Source: Noviluteimonas lactosilytica (GTDB taxonomy: Bacteria > Pseudomonadota > Gammaproteobacteria > Xanthomonadales > Xanthomonadaceae). Taken from it: 64,000 nt of DNA. Under the pieces are notes generated by a model. That model was given only the letters and a program-made list of their open reading frames with translations. It made no database searches and was not told the DNA's origin. Of the stretch, positions 1-9,571 are shown piece by piece (within the stretch, counting starts at the first letter, position 1; each line of letters opens with the position of its first letter). The stretch covers positions 1,160,189 to 1,224,188 of the forward strand of contig NZ_JAJGAK010000001.1 of the NCBI RefSeq assembly GCF_020866925.1, given 5' to 3'. The position numbers were made by a program, and so were the translations under genes.

Positions 1-2905
1 TCAGGCCGTGGCGCGCGACGAGGTCGGCGAACTCCGCGCGATCTTCCGCGGTGATCTGCACGAGCGCGCCGAGTTCTTCGTTGAACAGCGTGCGGAACGG
101 ATCCTCGCCCCAACCGTCGAGCGAGATGTCGAGGCCGAGGTGCGATGCGAACGCCATTTCGCACAGCGCCGCGAACGCGCCGCCGTCGGAACGGTCGTGG
201 TAGGCCTGCAGCACGCCGGCCTCGCGCGCGTCGCGGATCAGCTCGAAGAACGCGCGCAGGCGCTGCGGATCGTCGAGATCCGGCACCGCGCCCGCGAACG
301 CGGGCAGCGCATTGGTCGCGCCGACGCCGGAATGCGGATGGCACTGCGCGAGGATCGAACCGCCCATGCGCTGCTTGCCCGCGCCGAGGCCGATCAGCCA
401 CAGCTCGGTCTCCGCGTCGCGCGTCAGCAGCGGCGTGAGCTGCTGGCGCACGTCGTCGACCGGCGCGAACGCGGACACGATCAGCGACACGGGCGACACC
501 GACTTCTGCTGCACGCCGTCGCTGGTCCACTGCGCCTGCATCGACAGCGAGTCCTTGCCGACCGGGATGCTCAGGTCGAGCTCGGGCGCGAGGCCCAGGC
601 CGACCGCGCGCACCGCGTCGAACAGCTTCGCGTCTTCGCCGGGGTGTCCGGCGGCGGCCATCCAGTTCGCGGACAACTTGATGCGATCGAGCGAGGCGAC
701 CGGCGCCGCGCACAGGTTGGTGATCGCTTCGCCGACGGCCATGCGCGCCGCGGCGGAGGCGTCGAGCAATGCGAGCGGCGTGCGTTCGCCGATGGCCATC
801 GCTTCGCCGCCGAAGCCCGCGAAATCGGCGAGCGTGATCGCGCAGTCCGCGACCGGCACCTGCCACGGACCGACCATCTGGTCGCGCGCGGTGAGGCCGC
901 CGACGGTGCGGTCGCCGATCGTGATCAGGAATTGCTTGGACGCGACGGTCGGATGCGCGAGCACGCGCAGCGCGACGTCGTGCAGGTCGAGCGTGGTCGT
1001 CGCGATCTCGGGCCAGCGCGGCGCGGGCGGCGTCGACGTGTCGCGATGCATCTTCGGCGCCTTGCCGAAGAGGACATCCATCGGCAGGTCGATCGCGCGA
1101 TCATCCGGCAGGTGTTCCAGCGTGGCGCCGTGCGCGACGACGAGGCGTTCTTCCGCGGTCGCATGACCGACGACGGCGAACGGGCAACGCTCGCGCAGGC
1201 ACAGCGCGGCGAATTCCGCGACGCGGTCCGGCGCGATGCCGAGCACGTAGCGTTCCTGCGATTCGTTGCACCACAACTGCATCGGCGACAGCGACGGGTC
1301 GTCGGTCGGGATGCGGTCGAGGTCGATGATGCCGCCGACGCCGGAGTCGTGCAGCAACTCGGGGATCGCGTTCGACAGACCGCCCGCGCCCACGTCGTGG
1401 ATCGACAGGATCGGATTGTCTTCGCGCAGCGCGACGCAGCGGTCGATCACTTCCTGCGCACGACGCTCCATCTCGGGGTTGTCGCGCTGCACGGAGGCGA
1501 AGTCGAGGTCTTCGGCGCTTTCGCCCGAAGCGACCGAACTCGCGGCGCCGCCGCCGAGGCCGATCAGCATCGCCGGACCGCCGAGCACGATCACCGCGTC
1601 GCCCGGCGACAGCGGGCGCTTTTCGACCATGTCGCGATCCATCGCGCCGAGGCCGCCGGCGAGCATGATCGGCTTGTCGTAGGCGCGCACGAGGCCGTCG
1701 CCTTCGTTGAGTTCGAAGGTGCGGAAGTAACCGTTGAGGTTCGGCCGGCCGAATTCGTTGTTGAACGCGGCCGCGCCGAGCGGACCGTCGGTCATGATTT
1801 CCAGGGCGGGCGCCATGCGCGGATTCAGCGCGCGCGGCATTTCCCACGGTTGCGGCAGCGTCGGGATGCGCAGGTGCGAGACCGAGAAGCCGCACAAGCC
1901 GGCCTTCGGGCGACCGCCGCGACCGGTCGCGCCTTCGTCGCGGATTTCACCGCCCGCGCCGGTCGACGCGCCGGGGAACGGCGAGATCGCGGTCGGGTGG
2001 TTGTGCGTTTCGACCTTGATGCAGAACGCGCCGGGCGCGGCGGGCTCGCTGCGATATTCGAAGGTGTGCGGATGCGGGCGGAAACGTTCGACGCTCGAAG
2101 TGCCCTCGACCACCGCCGCGTTGTCGCTGTATGCCGACAGCGTGAACTGCGGCGTGCGCGCGTGCGTGTGCTTGATCATCTTGAACAGCGAGGCGACCTG
2201 GCCGCTCGCCTGCGCGCTGTTCATCAGCATGTTGCGGTTGTCGATCGACCACGAGGCGTTGAAGATCTTGTGGCGGCAGTGCTCGGAGTTCGCCTGCGCG
2301 AACATCATCAGCTCGACGTCGTGCGGGTCGCGCGCGAGTTCGGTGTAACGCTGTTCGAGGTATTCGACTTCGTCGGTCGCCAGCGCGAGGCCGAGGCGCG
2401 CGTTCGCGGCATCGAGCGTCGACACCGGCACGATCTCGAGTTCGCTGCGCGCGGGCGTGGCGAACATCGCGGCGCCGGCATCGCGCTCGGCGACGATCGA
2501 TTGCGTCATCGGATCGTGCAGCAGCTTCGCGACCGCCGACTGCGTGGCGGCATCGGCGGGCCAGCCCGCGAGGTCGATGCGCAGGCCGCGTTCGACGCGC
2601 TTCACGTCGAGGCCGGCGCCGTGCAGGAGTTCGGTGGCCTTGCTCGCCCACGGCGAGATCGTGCCCAGGCGCGGCAGTACGAAACGCGAGACCGCGTCGC
2701 CGTCGCGCGGCGCCATCGCGTCGCCCGCTTCGAGGATGCGGTGCAGCGCGGCGCGATCGATCTGCGCGGCGTCGCGCGCCGGTTCGATCCAGTAGGTGAA
2801 CCAGGCACCGGAGATGCGCAGCGCGGGGGCCACCGCCCGAAGGCGGGCTTCGAGCCGTTCGCGACGGAACGGCGACAGGGCCGGCAGGCCCTCCAGGACG
2901 ATCAT
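1..2905 (-). CDS. purL: phosphoribosylformylglycinamidine synthase, N-terminal 968 residues (partial)
   Basis: FGAM synthase of purine biosynthesis, converting FGAR, glutamine and ATP to FGAM. The gene runs off the left edge, so only about three quarters of the roughly 1290-residue large-type PurL is seen: the N-terminal domain and both AIR-synthase-like halves. The C-terminal glutaminase domain lies outside the window. Recognisable stretches are [34 protein letters not shown], the glycine-rich LGGGAASS region and [13 protein letters not shown]. The ATG at 2905 gives a good family N-terminus ([14 protein letters not shown]), although no strong Shine-Dalgarno is visible. The next gene, dsbC, follows 42 bp downstream on the same strand. 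Identification is secure. Confidence 0.97.
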   Translation of the reverse strand, partial: MIVLEGLPALSPFRRERLEARLRAVAPALRISGAWFTYWIEPARDAAQIDRAALHRILEAGDAMAPRDGDAVSRFVLPRLGTISPWASKATELLHGAGLDVKRVERGLRIDLAGWPADAATQSAVAKLLHDPMTQSIVAERDAGAAMFATPARSELEIVPVSTLDAANARLGLALATDEVEYLEQRYTELARDPHDVELMMFAQANSEHCRHKIFNASWSIDNRNMLMNSAQASGQVASLFKMIKHTHARTPQFTLSAYSDNAAVVEGTSSVERFRPHPHTFEYRSEPAAPGAFCIKVETHNHPTAISPFPGASTGAGGEIRDEGATGRGGRPKAGLCGFSVSHLRIPTLPQPWEMPRALNPRMAPALEIMTDGPLGAAAFNNEFGRPNLNGYFRTFELNEGDGLVRAYDKPIMLAGGLGAMDRDMVEKRPLSPGDAVIVLGGPAMLIGLGGGAASSVASGESAEDLDFASVQRDNPEMERRAQEVIDRCVALREDNPILSIHDVGAGGLSNAIPELLHDSGVGGIIDLDRIPTDDPSLSPMQLWCNESQERYVLGIAPDRVAEFAALCLRERCPFAVVGHATAEERLVVAHGATLEHLPDDRAIDLPMDVLFGKAPKMHRDTSTPPAPRWPEIATTTLDLHDVALRVLAHPTVASKQFLITIGDRTVGGLTARDQMVGPWQVPVADCAITLADFAGFGGEAMAIGERTPLALLDASAAARMAVGEAITNLCAAPVASLDRIKLSANWMAAAGHPGEDAKLFDAVRAVGLGLAPELDLSIPVGKDSLSMQAQWTSDGVQQKSVSPVSLIVSAFAPVDDVRQQLTPLLTRDAETELWLIGLGAGKQRMGGSILAQCHPHSGVGATNALPAFAGAVPDLDDPQRLRAFFELIRDAREAGVLQAYHDRSDGGAFAALCEMAFASHLGLDISLDGWGEDPFRTLFNEELGALVQITAEDRAEFADLVARHGL

Positions 2906-2947
2906 TTGAGGCCGGGACCGTGGGATCGGGCCCGGCATTCTACTAGG

Positions 2948-3820
2948 TCAGCGGCCCCCGGCCCCGCCCCGGCCCGTCGACGGGTCGGTCGCGTTCGACC
3001 GGCCGACCGATTTCCCGGCCGAAAGCTTGTCCAGCGCCGCGCGCAGCTGCTGCGGGGTGAGGTAGCCGCCGAGCGTCGTGCCGTCGGGCGCGAGGATCAT
3101 CGGGGTGCCGGTGAGGCCGACGCGCTGGCCGACGTCGTATTCCATCGTTACCGGGTTGGTGCAACTCTTGCTCGGCACCGGGCGGTCGCTCTTGGCGTCG
3201 GTCAGTGCCTTCTTGCGATCGGCCGCGCACCACACGTCGACCATCTTCTGGTGGTCCGGGCTGCCCAGGCCCATGCGCGGGAACGCGAGGTATTCGACCG
3301 CGATGCCCTGCTTGTTCACGTCGGCGATCTGGCCATGGAACTTGCGGCAGTAGCCGCATTCGACGTCGGTGAAGATGGTGACGGTGTACTTCGGGTTCGG
3401 CGGCGCGAAGACGATGCGGTCCTTCGCGGGGATCGTCGCGACCAGCTTGCGGCGCACGGCGTTCATCGTTTCCGAGCTGAGGTCCTCGCCGGTCAGCGTG
3501 TTCGATGCGTTGCCCTGCACCAAATACTTGCCGTCGTCGCTGATGTAGACGAGCTGGCCGCCCGCCACCACGGCGCGGAAGCCCGGGAACGGCGCGGCGC
3601 CGACGTAATCGATCGGGATCTGCGAATTGATGCGGCGCACGGCGTCGCGCGCGCGCGCTTCGGGCGTGCCCGCCTTGACGAAGGGCTCGATCGCCTTCGG
3701 CTCCTTCGCCGGGGCCGTCGACTTGGCGCCGGGCTTCGCGGCCACCGACGGCGGGCCGTCCTGCGCGCAGGCGGACAGGCTGAGGGCGACGCAAAGGAGA
3801 CTGAGGGTCAGGCGCTTCAT
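2948..3820 (-). CDS. dsbC: DsbC-type disulfide isomerase, lipoprotein form
   Basis: Predicted periplasmic thiol:disulfide isomerase of 290 residues. The start at 3820 (MKRLTLSLL) gives a lipoprotein signal with lipobox LSAC; a much longer upstream reading of the same frame overlaps xerD and has no signal. The thioredoxin-fold active site is CGYC (Cys155 and Cys158), followed by the cis-Pro loop TGTP and a second cysteine pair further on, as in DsbC/DsbG. E. coli DsbC is a soluble 236-residue periplasmic dimer, so the lipid anchor and the longer spacer rich in Pro, Ala and Lys after it differ from that model. It could instead be named a generic DsbC/DsbG-family protein. It lies 91 bp downstream of xerD, in the xerD-dsbC order common in gammaproteobacteria. 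Confidence 0.9.
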   Translation of the reverse strand: MKRLTLSLLCVALSLSACAQDGPPSVAAKPGAKSTAPAKEPKAIEPFVKAGTPEARARDAVRRINSQIPIDYVGAAPFPGFRAVVAGGQLVYISDDGKYLVQGNASNTLTGEDLSSETMNAVRRKLVATIPAKDRIVFAPPNPKYTVTIFTDVECGYCRKFHGQIADVNKQGIAVEYLAFPRMGLGSPDHQKMVDVWCAADRKKALTDAKSDRPVPSKSCTNPVTMEYDVGQRVGLTGTPMILAPDGTTLGGYLTPQQLRAALDKLSAGKSVGRSNATDPSTGRGGAGGR

Positions 3821-3911
3821 TCGGACATCCGGAGCTGGGGCAGCGGATTCTGTCACTTCCCCGCGCCAAGGCCAGTACCGCTGGTCACGGATTGGTCTCC
3901 GGCTGGCGTAT

Positions 3912-4862
3912 TCACCCTCGCGGATGATGGCGGGCATGCAGCTTCTGCAGGTGTTCGCGGGCCACGAGCGTGTAGATCTGCGTGGTCGAAAGTGAACTGT
4001 GGCCGAGCAGCATCTGCAGCGCGCGCAGGTCGGCGCCGCGATTGAGCAGGTGGGTCGCGAAACTGTGGCGCAAGCCGTGCGGGCTGATGCGCCGCGGGTC
4101 GATGCCGGCCGCACTCGCATACTGCTTCACCAGCAGCCAGAAGCGCTGGCGGGTCGGCGCTTCGCCGCTGTGCTCGAGGAACAATGGCGCGAGCGCCCGC
4201 TTGCCGGCGATCTTTGGCCGCGATTCGGCGAGATACCGCTGCAACCAGTGCTGCGCTTCCTCGCCGAGCGGCACCATCCGCTCCTTGCTGCCCTTGCCCA
4301 TCACGCGCAGGACGCCCTGGCGCAGGTTGAGCCCGGTCGCCGGCAGCAGGCACAGCTCGCTCACGCGCAGGCCGCACGCGTACATCAATTCGAACATCGC
4401 GCGATCGCGCAGGCCGATCGGATCGTCGACGGCGGGCGCGGCGAGCAGCGCATCGATCTCCGATTCCGACAAGGCTTTCGGCAACGAACGCGGCAGGCGC
4501 GGCGGATCGATCAATGCGGTCGGATCGTCTTCGCGTTCGCGACGCCGCACGCAATGCGCGTAGAACGCGCGCAGCGTCGAGAGCAGGCGCGAGTTGCTGC
4601 GTGGCGAATACCCGTCGTGCGTGCGCTCGGCGAAATAGTCGAACAACGCCGCGCGATCCGCGCCCGGCAGGCCGCCGCCCCGCCCTTCGCGCCAGCGCGC
4701 ATAGCCTTCGAGATCGCGGCGATAACTGTCGAGCGTGGCCTGCGCGACGCCGGACTCGGCCCACAGCGCATCGAGGAAATCGGCGATCGCCTTCGCATCC
4801 GCCTCGGGCACGGGCGCGCGCTGCATGGCGATCGCGCGGCGCTGGGTGGGCGAGGACGGCAT
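3912..4862 (-). CDS. xerD: tyrosine recombinase XerD
   Basis: Site-specific tyrosine recombinase that resolves chromosome dimers at dif together with XerC. The protein is 316 residues from the start at 4862 or 304 from the internal ATG at 4826. All catalytic residues are present when counted from 4862: Arg166 (ACGLRVSEL), Lys190, His262 and Arg265 ([12 protein letters not shown]), His288 (LGHSS) and nucleophile Tyr297 (TTQIYT). The C-terminal tail ending in HHPRG is the XerD rather than XerC form. It is divergent from the RDD gene with only 32 bp between starts, so the two promoters must overlap. The neighbouring dsbC supports the XerD call. Confidence 0.95.
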   Translation of the reverse strand: MPSSPTQRRAIAMQRAPVPEADAKAIADFLDALWAESGVAQATLDSYRRDLEGYARWREGRGGGLPGADRAALFDYFAERTHDGYSPRSNSRLLSTLRAFYAHCVRRREREDDPTALIDPPRLPRSLPKALSESEIDALLAAPAVDDPIGLRDRAMFELMYACGLRVSELCLLPATGLNLRQGVLRVMGKGSKERMVPLGEEAQHWLQRYLAESRPKIAGKRALAPLFLEHSGEAPTRQRFWLLVKQYASAAGIDPRRISPHGLRHSFATHLLNRGADLRALQMLLGHSSLSTTQIYTLVAREHLQKLHARHHPRG

Positions 4863-4894
4863 GCGGTCCAGCTTATCCGACGTATCCTTGCCGG

Positions 4895-5356
4895 ATGGCG
4901 ACCCCGACCGAAAAACCCCGCGCGCTGGTGTCCTGGCGCCTGCTCGCACTGCTCTACGACGCGTTGCCGGTGCTCGCGCTGTGGTTCCTCGCCTCGGCGG
5001 GATTCACCGTGGCCTTCACCTTCCTCGGCCACCACGATCCGCACCAGAACATCGCCCCTTTCAGCCCGTTGCAGTGGCTGCTGTGGGCGCTGTGTTTCGC
5101 GATCGCGGGCGCCTACGCCGTGCTCAGCTGGCGCCGCGGCGGACAGACGCTCGGGATGCGCCCGTGGCGATTGCGCGTGGTCGCGGCGAACGGCGGCACG
5201 CCGTCAATGCGCGCGCTCTGCGTGCGCTTCGCGGTCGGCACGGTGTCGCTGCTCGCCGCGGGCCTCGGGTTCTGGTGGGCGTGGATCGATCGCGATCGCC
5301 TGGCCTGGCACGACCGCGCGAGCGGCACGCGCCTGCTGCGCGAACCCAAACGCTGA
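4895..5356 (+). CDS. RDD-family membrane protein
   Basis: A 153-residue inner-membrane protein of the RDD family. Three hydrophobic segments can be seen: one after the positively charged N-terminus ([17 protein letters not shown]), one around [16 protein letters not shown], and one near [14 protein letters not shown]. The family signature includes [15 protein letters not shown] and the short motif DRLAWHDR near the C-terminus. The substrate is unknown; some family members have been linked to ion exchange, but nothing here fixes a role. It is convergent with lptG, with only 19 bp between the stop codons. Confidence 0.85.
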   Translation: MATPTEKPRALVSWRLLALLYDALPVLALWFLASAGFTVAFTFLGHHDPHQNIAPFSPLQWLLWALCFAIAGAYAVLSWRRGGQTLGMRPWRLRVVAANGGTPSMRALCVRFAVGTVSLLAAGLGFWWAWIDRDRLAWHDRASGTRLLREPKR

Positions 5357-5375
5357 TCCAAAGCAGGCCGATCGA

Positions 5376-6479
5376 TCAGCCGCTGCGCCTGCGGAACAAC
5401 ACCGCCGACACACCCATCATCACCGCGAGCGGCAACAGCAACGCGATCCGCACGTCGAGGTGGAAGGCCTTCGCGAGGTTGCCGAACAGCGTCTGCAACA
5501 TCCAGAAGCCCAGCGCGAACACGATGCCGATGAACAGGCGCTTGCCCAGCCCGCCGCTGCGCAGCGAGCCGAATGCGAACGGCACCGCCGCCAGGCACAG
5601 CGCGAGCACGTTGATCGGATAGAACCAGCGGCTCCAGTAGATCTCCTCGAACTCGCCGGCATCCAGGTTGTTGCGCCGGAAATACTCGATGCTGCTGCGC
5701 AGTTCGCGCGAAGGCAGGTAGCGCGGACGCGTCACGCTCGCGGCGAGCGCGGCGTCGTCGAGCTGCGTCTTCCAGCGTTCGACCGGCACCGTTTCCTGTT
5801 GCACCGACCGCTCGCCGAAACGCGTGCGCACGACGTTGCGCAACACCCAGCCCGACGGGCGATGTTCGGCGACCGCGGCCTTGGCGATCGACGCGAGGCG
5901 ACCCTGGTCGTCGAACTGGTACAGGTCGATGTTCTGCAACTCGAGCCACTGGTCGCCGTTGGCCGAACGTTGCTGGCCGCCCGACGCGTTGAGGAACATG
6001 TCGCCTTCGCGCGCCCACACGCCGGCATATTGCGCGAGGATCATGTTGTTCGAACGCGCCTGCGCCTTGAGCGTGTCGGCCTGGCGCTGCGCCCACGGCG
6101 CGAGCGTTTCGCCGTTCACCACCATCAACAGCGTGAGCGTTGCGAGTGCGAGCGCGACCGCGCCGCTCAGGCGGCGACGCGAGAGACCGAGCGCGCGCAA
6201 CGCGGTGAGTTCGGAACTCGCGGCGAGCTGGCCCAGGCCCATCAGCGCACCGACCACGGCGGCGGTCGGGAACAACCCGTACGCGCGGCGCGGCGCGGTG
6301 TAGGCGACATACACCAGCGCTTCCATGAAGCCGTAACGGCCCTGGCCGATGTCGGACAACTCGCTGATCAACAGCGTCTGCACGAGATCCAGGCCGAGCA
6401 CGATCGCCCATGTCGCGAGCACCGTGCCGAGCACGACGCGACCGATGTAGAGGTCGTGCAGTTTCGGGAACGGCGTCAT
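5376..6479 (-). CDS. lptG: LPS export ABC transporter permease LptG
   Basis: Permease half of the LptB2FG complex that extracts LPS from the inner membrane. The start at 6479 (MTPFPKLHDLYIGR) overlaps the lptF stop by four bases (ATGA), indicating translational coupling, and gives 367 residues, the usual size. The order is N-terminal transmembrane segments, the coupling region SSELTALRALGLSRRRL, a periplasmic jellyroll domain in the middle, and three transmembrane segments at the end. LptF usually precedes LptG, as here. In the same cell the system exports LPS that may carry the O-antigen encoded at 38-53 kb. Confidence 0.95.
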   Translation of the reverse strand: MTPFPKLHDLYIGRVVLGTVLATWAIVLGLDLVQTLLISELSDIGQGRYGFMEALVYVAYTAPRRAYGLFPTAAVVGALMGLGQLAASSELTALRALGLSRRRLSGAVALALATLTLLMVVNGETLAPWAQRQADTLKAQARSNNMILAQYAGVWAREGDMFLNASGGQQRSANGDQWLELQNIDLYQFDDQGRLASIAKAAVAEHRPSGWVLRNVVRTRFGERSVQQETVPVERWKTQLDDAALAASVTRPRYLPSRELRSSIEYFRRNNLDAGEFEEIYWSRWFYPINVLALCLAAVPFAFGSLRSGGLGKRLFIGIVFALGFWMLQTLFGNLAKAFHLDVRIALLLPLAVMMGVSAVLFRRRSG

Positions 6480-7567
6480 GCCGCGGCCTTCGGCGCGCGC
6501 GGGCGCTTCATGCTGCCGTCGCGCATGTACAGCCACGCCGCGAACGCGAGCAGCGGCACCAGCAGCCACCACAGGCCCGCGGCCGCCGGCACCCTGCCCT
6601 CTTCGATCCATTGCGTGCCGAGGACGGTGAGGTTCATGCCGACGAGATAACCGAGGAAGGCGACGAGCACGCGCCCGTAACGCGCCTGGCGCGGCGCGGC
6701 GCGCGCGAGCGGCACGGCGATCAGCGCGAACGCGAGCGTCAGCAGCGGCGGCGCGATGCGCCAATGCAGTTGCGCGGCTGCTTCGGGACGCGCGTCGCCG
6801 AGCAGGTCGGGCGTGGGCAGCACGACCGGATCGTCGGCGGCGCGCTTGCCTTCGATGTCGGGCAGGCGCAGTTCGTTGCTCGCGTAGCGCATCAGGCGGA
6901 AATCGCGGCCAGCCACGGCGGGGCCTTCGACGCGGAAGCCTTCTTCCAGCTTCAGGTAGCGCGAGCCGTCCGCATCGAGCGACAACGCGCCGGTCATCGA
7001 CGTGCTGACATCGATGCGGTTGCCGGAGGCGCGATGCACGAACATGCGCGAGAAGCGCGTGCCGTCGGGCGACATCGCGCCGACATAGATGACGCCGCCG
7101 TTGTTCGGCAGCGCGATGAACTTGCCGGGCTCAAGGCCCGTGATGACGAGGTTGCGGTTGGCTTCCCACACCATCCGGTCGCCCAGGCGCTGCGCGGCCG
7201 GGCCGAGCCACAGCGAGCAGATCGCCACGACCACCACGGCCGGCAGCACGACCATCATCAGGGGACGCAACAGGCGGCCGGGCCCGATGCCGACCGAGGC
7301 CAGCACCGGCATCTCCGAATCCCGGTACAGCCGGCCGATGGCCAGCAGCAGGCCGAGCATCAGCGACAGCGGCAGCAGGATCGGCAGGAAATTGACCAGG
7401 CGCAGGCCCAGCTGCGACAGCACCAGCCCGGCGGGGACGCGGCCGCGGGCGATCTCGCTGAGGAGGTCCGCGAAGACGCCGCCGAGGCTGATCAGGCCGA
7501 GAACCACGAACGCGGCCAGCACCGACTGGGCGAATTCGCGCGTGAGATAGCGGTCCAGCTTCGGCAT
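6476..7567 (-). CDS. lptF: LPS export ABC transporter permease LptF
   Basis: Partner permease of LptG in LPS extraction, 363 residues. The start at 7567 (MPKLDRYLTREFAQSV) is the standard LptF N-terminus. Six predicted transmembrane segments flank a periplasmic beta-jellyroll region (for example the stretch around SPDGTRFSRMFVHR). It is divergent from pepA with 96 bp between the start codons, the arrangement conserved across many gammaproteobacteria. It should be essential, as in other LPS-producing bacteria. Confidence 0.95.
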   Translation of the reverse strand: MPKLDRYLTREFAQSVLAAFVVLGLISLGGVFADLLSEIARGRVPAGLVLSQLGLRLVNFLPILLPLSLMLGLLLAIGRLYRDSEMPVLASVGIGPGRLLRPLMMVVLPAVVVVAICSLWLGPAAQRLGDRMVWEANRNLVITGLEPGKFIALPNNGGVIYVGAMSPDGTRFSRMFVHRASGNRIDVSTSMTGALSLDADGSRYLKLEEGFRVEGPAVAGRDFRLMRYASNELRLPDIEGKRAADDPVVLPTPDLLGDARPEAAAQLHWRIAPPLLTLAFALIAVPLARAAPRQARYGRVLVAFLGYLVGMNLTVLGTQWIEEGRVPAAAGLWWLLVPLLAFAAWLYMRDGSMKRPRAPKAAA

Positions 7568-7663
7568 CGGGCCTCGTTGCTCTAGAATTCCGCCTTCGTT
7601 CGCCGGGATTTCCGGCCGCGCGGCATGAAGGCCCCGCGATTGTACGGAAAAGGAACCGGTGCG

Positions 7664-9142
7664 ATGTCCCTCGAATTCACGTTGAACTCCGCGGCCGCCG
7701 CGAACACGGCGACCGATTGCGTCATCGTCGGCGCATTCGCCGACGCCAGCCTGGCCCCTTCGGCGCAGGCGATCGATGAAGCCAGCGGCGGTCGCATCGC
7801 AGCATTGATCGCGCGCGGCGATGCCAGCGGCAAGATCGGCCGCGTCGCCCTGCTGCACGATCTTGCGAACGTCGCCGCGCCGCGCGTGCTGGTGATCGGC
7901 CTCGGCGATCGCGACAAGTTCGGCGCCGCCCAATACCTCAAGGCCGTCGGCGACGCCGCGCGTGCGCTGCGCACCGGCCCGGTCGGCTCGGCACTGTTCA
8001 CGCTGTCCGAGATTCCCGTGAAGGACCGCGACGCCGCCTGGAACATCCGCCAGGCCGTGATCGCCGCCGCGCACGCGTGCTATCGCTACACCGCCACGCT
8101 CGGCGCGAAGAACAAGAAGCGCGACGAAACGGGCCTGGCGTCGATGGCCATCGCCGGCGACGACGCGCAGGCGCTCGCGCAGGGCAAGGCGATCGCCGCG
8201 GGCGTCGCGTTCTCGCGCGAACTCGGCAACCTGCCGCCGAACATCTGCAATCCGTCGTACCTCGCCGCGCAGGCGCAGGAGTTCACCGCGCGCTTCCCGC
8301 AGGCCGAATGCGAAGTGCTCGGCCGCGATGCGATGGCCGAACTCGGCATGGGCTCGCTGCTCGCCGTCGCGCAGGGCTCGGCCAACGAGCCGAAGCTGAT
8401 CGCGATGAAGTGGAACAATGGCGGCGACGCCAAGCCCTACGTCCTCGTCGGCAAGGGCATCACCTTCGATACCGGCGGCATCAACCTGAAGACGCAGGGC
8501 GGCATCGAGGAAATGAAGTACGACATGTGCGGCGCCGCGACGGTGATGGGCACCTTCGTCGCCGCGGTCGGCATGCAGTTGCCGATCAACCTCGTCGTCG
8601 TCGTGCCGGCCGTCGAGAACATGCCCGACGGCAACAGCTATCGCCCGTCCGACGTCATCACGTCGATGTCAGGCAAGACCATCGAAGTGGGCAACACCGA
8701 CGCCGAAGGCCGCCTGATCCTGTGCGACGCGCTCACCTGGGCGCAGCGCTTCGAACCGCAGGCGATGGTGGACGTCGCCACGCTTACCGGCGCGTGCGTC
8801 ATCGCGCTCGGCAAGTACGCGACCGGCCTGATGAGCAAGCACGACGACCTGTCGAACGAACTGATCGCCGCGGGCGAGACCACGTTCGATCGCGCGTGGC
8901 GCCTGCCGCTGTGGGACGAATACCAGTCGCTGCTCGAGTCGAGCTTCGCCGACGTCTACAACATCGGCGGCCGCTGGGCCGGCGCGATCACCGCGGGCTG
9001 CTTCCTCGCGCGCTTCACCGAAGGCCAGCGCTGGGCGCACCTGGACATCGCGGGCGTGGCGAACGATGAAGGCAAGCGCGGCATGGCCACCGGTCGTCCG
9101 GTCGGCCTGCTCTCGCAATGGTTGCTGGATCGCGCGGCCTGA
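7664..9142 (+). CDS. pepA: leucyl aminopeptidase (M17 family)
   Basis: Cytosolic hexameric dimetal leucine aminopeptidase, 492 residues, which in E. coli also serves as an accessory protein in Xer recombination and as a DNA-binding regulator. The start at 7664 has AAGGA ten bases upstream and begins MSLEFTLN. The metal-binding and catalytic signatures are intact: [24 protein letters not shown] and the family signature [10 protein letters not shown]. Its stop overlaps the holC start (TGATG), so the pair is likely co-translated. xerD in the same window makes an architectural link plausible but not demonstrated. Confidence 0.96.
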   Translation: MSLEFTLNSAAAANTATDCVIVGAFADASLAPSAQAIDEASGGRIAALIARGDASGKIGRVALLHDLANVAAPRVLVIGLGDRDKFGAAQYLKAVGDAARALRTGPVGSALFTLSEIPVKDRDAAWNIRQAVIAAAHACYRYTATLGAKNKKRDETGLASMAIAGDDAQALAQGKAIAAGVAFSRELGNLPPNICNPSYLAAQAQEFTARFPQAECEVLGRDAMAELGMGSLLAVAQGSANEPKLIAMKWNNGGDAKPYVLVGKGITFDTGGINLKTQGGIEEMKYDMCGAATVMGTFVAAVGMQLPINLVVVVPAVENMPDGNSYRPSDVITSMSGKTIEVGNTDAEGRLILCDALTWAQRFEPQAMVDVATLTGACVIALGKYATGLMSKHDDLSNELIAAGETTFDRAWRLPLWDEYQSLLESSFADVYNIGGRWAGAITAGCFLARFTEGQRWAHLDIAGVANDEGKRGMATGRPVGLLSQWLLDRAA

Positions 9143-9567
9143 TGCCGCGCGCGGATTTCTACCTGATCGCCAAGCCGCGTTTCCGCGCGGAGCCGCTGCG
9201 CCTGGTGTGCGAACTCGCGCGCAAGGCGCACGACGCCGGCACGTGGACGCTGATCCTCGCGCGCGATGCGCAGCAGGCGGAAATGCTCGACGACATGCTG
9301 TGGGACATGGGCGAGGACGCCTACATCCCGCACCAGATCGCCGGAGCGGACATCGACGAGGACGAGGCCGCGGTGTTGATCGCGGCGCCCGACGTCGACG
9401 CGCCGCTGCGTCCGATCGTGATCAATCTCCGCGACGGCGCGGTCGAAGGCGCGGTCGAACGCGTCCTGGAAGTGGTGCCCGCCGACGAGAACGCCCGCGG
9501 GCCGTTGCGCGAACGCTGGAAGGCGTACCAGGCGCGCGGCTTCGAAGTGAACAAGCACGACATGTGA
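9142..9567 (+). CDS. holC: DNA polymerase III chi subunit
   Basis: Chi subunit of the clamp loader, which links polymerase III holoenzyme to SSB. The start at 9142 overlaps the pepA stop and gives 141 residues beginning [14 protein letters not shown], a good fit to HolC. The conserved region around [20 protein letters not shown] is present. valS starts five bases after the holC stop, so pepA-holC-valS is the classic gammaproteobacterial unit. Its usual partner psi (HolD) may be encoded at 27072-27326. Confidence 0.93.
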   Translation: MPRADFYLIAKPRFRAEPLRLVCELARKAHDAGTWTLILARDAQQAEMLDDMLWDMGEDAYIPHQIAGADIDEDEAAVLIAAPDVDAPLRPIVINLRDGAVEGAVERVLEVVPADENARGPLRERWKAYQARGFEVNKHDM

Positions 9568-9571
9568 TCCG

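Noticed and set aside
8-4045. Plus-strand open frame of 1345 codons opposite purL and dsbC
   Set aside because: It is antisense to well-recognised proteins; arginine-rich, repetitive composition is typical of the complementary strand of high-GC genes.
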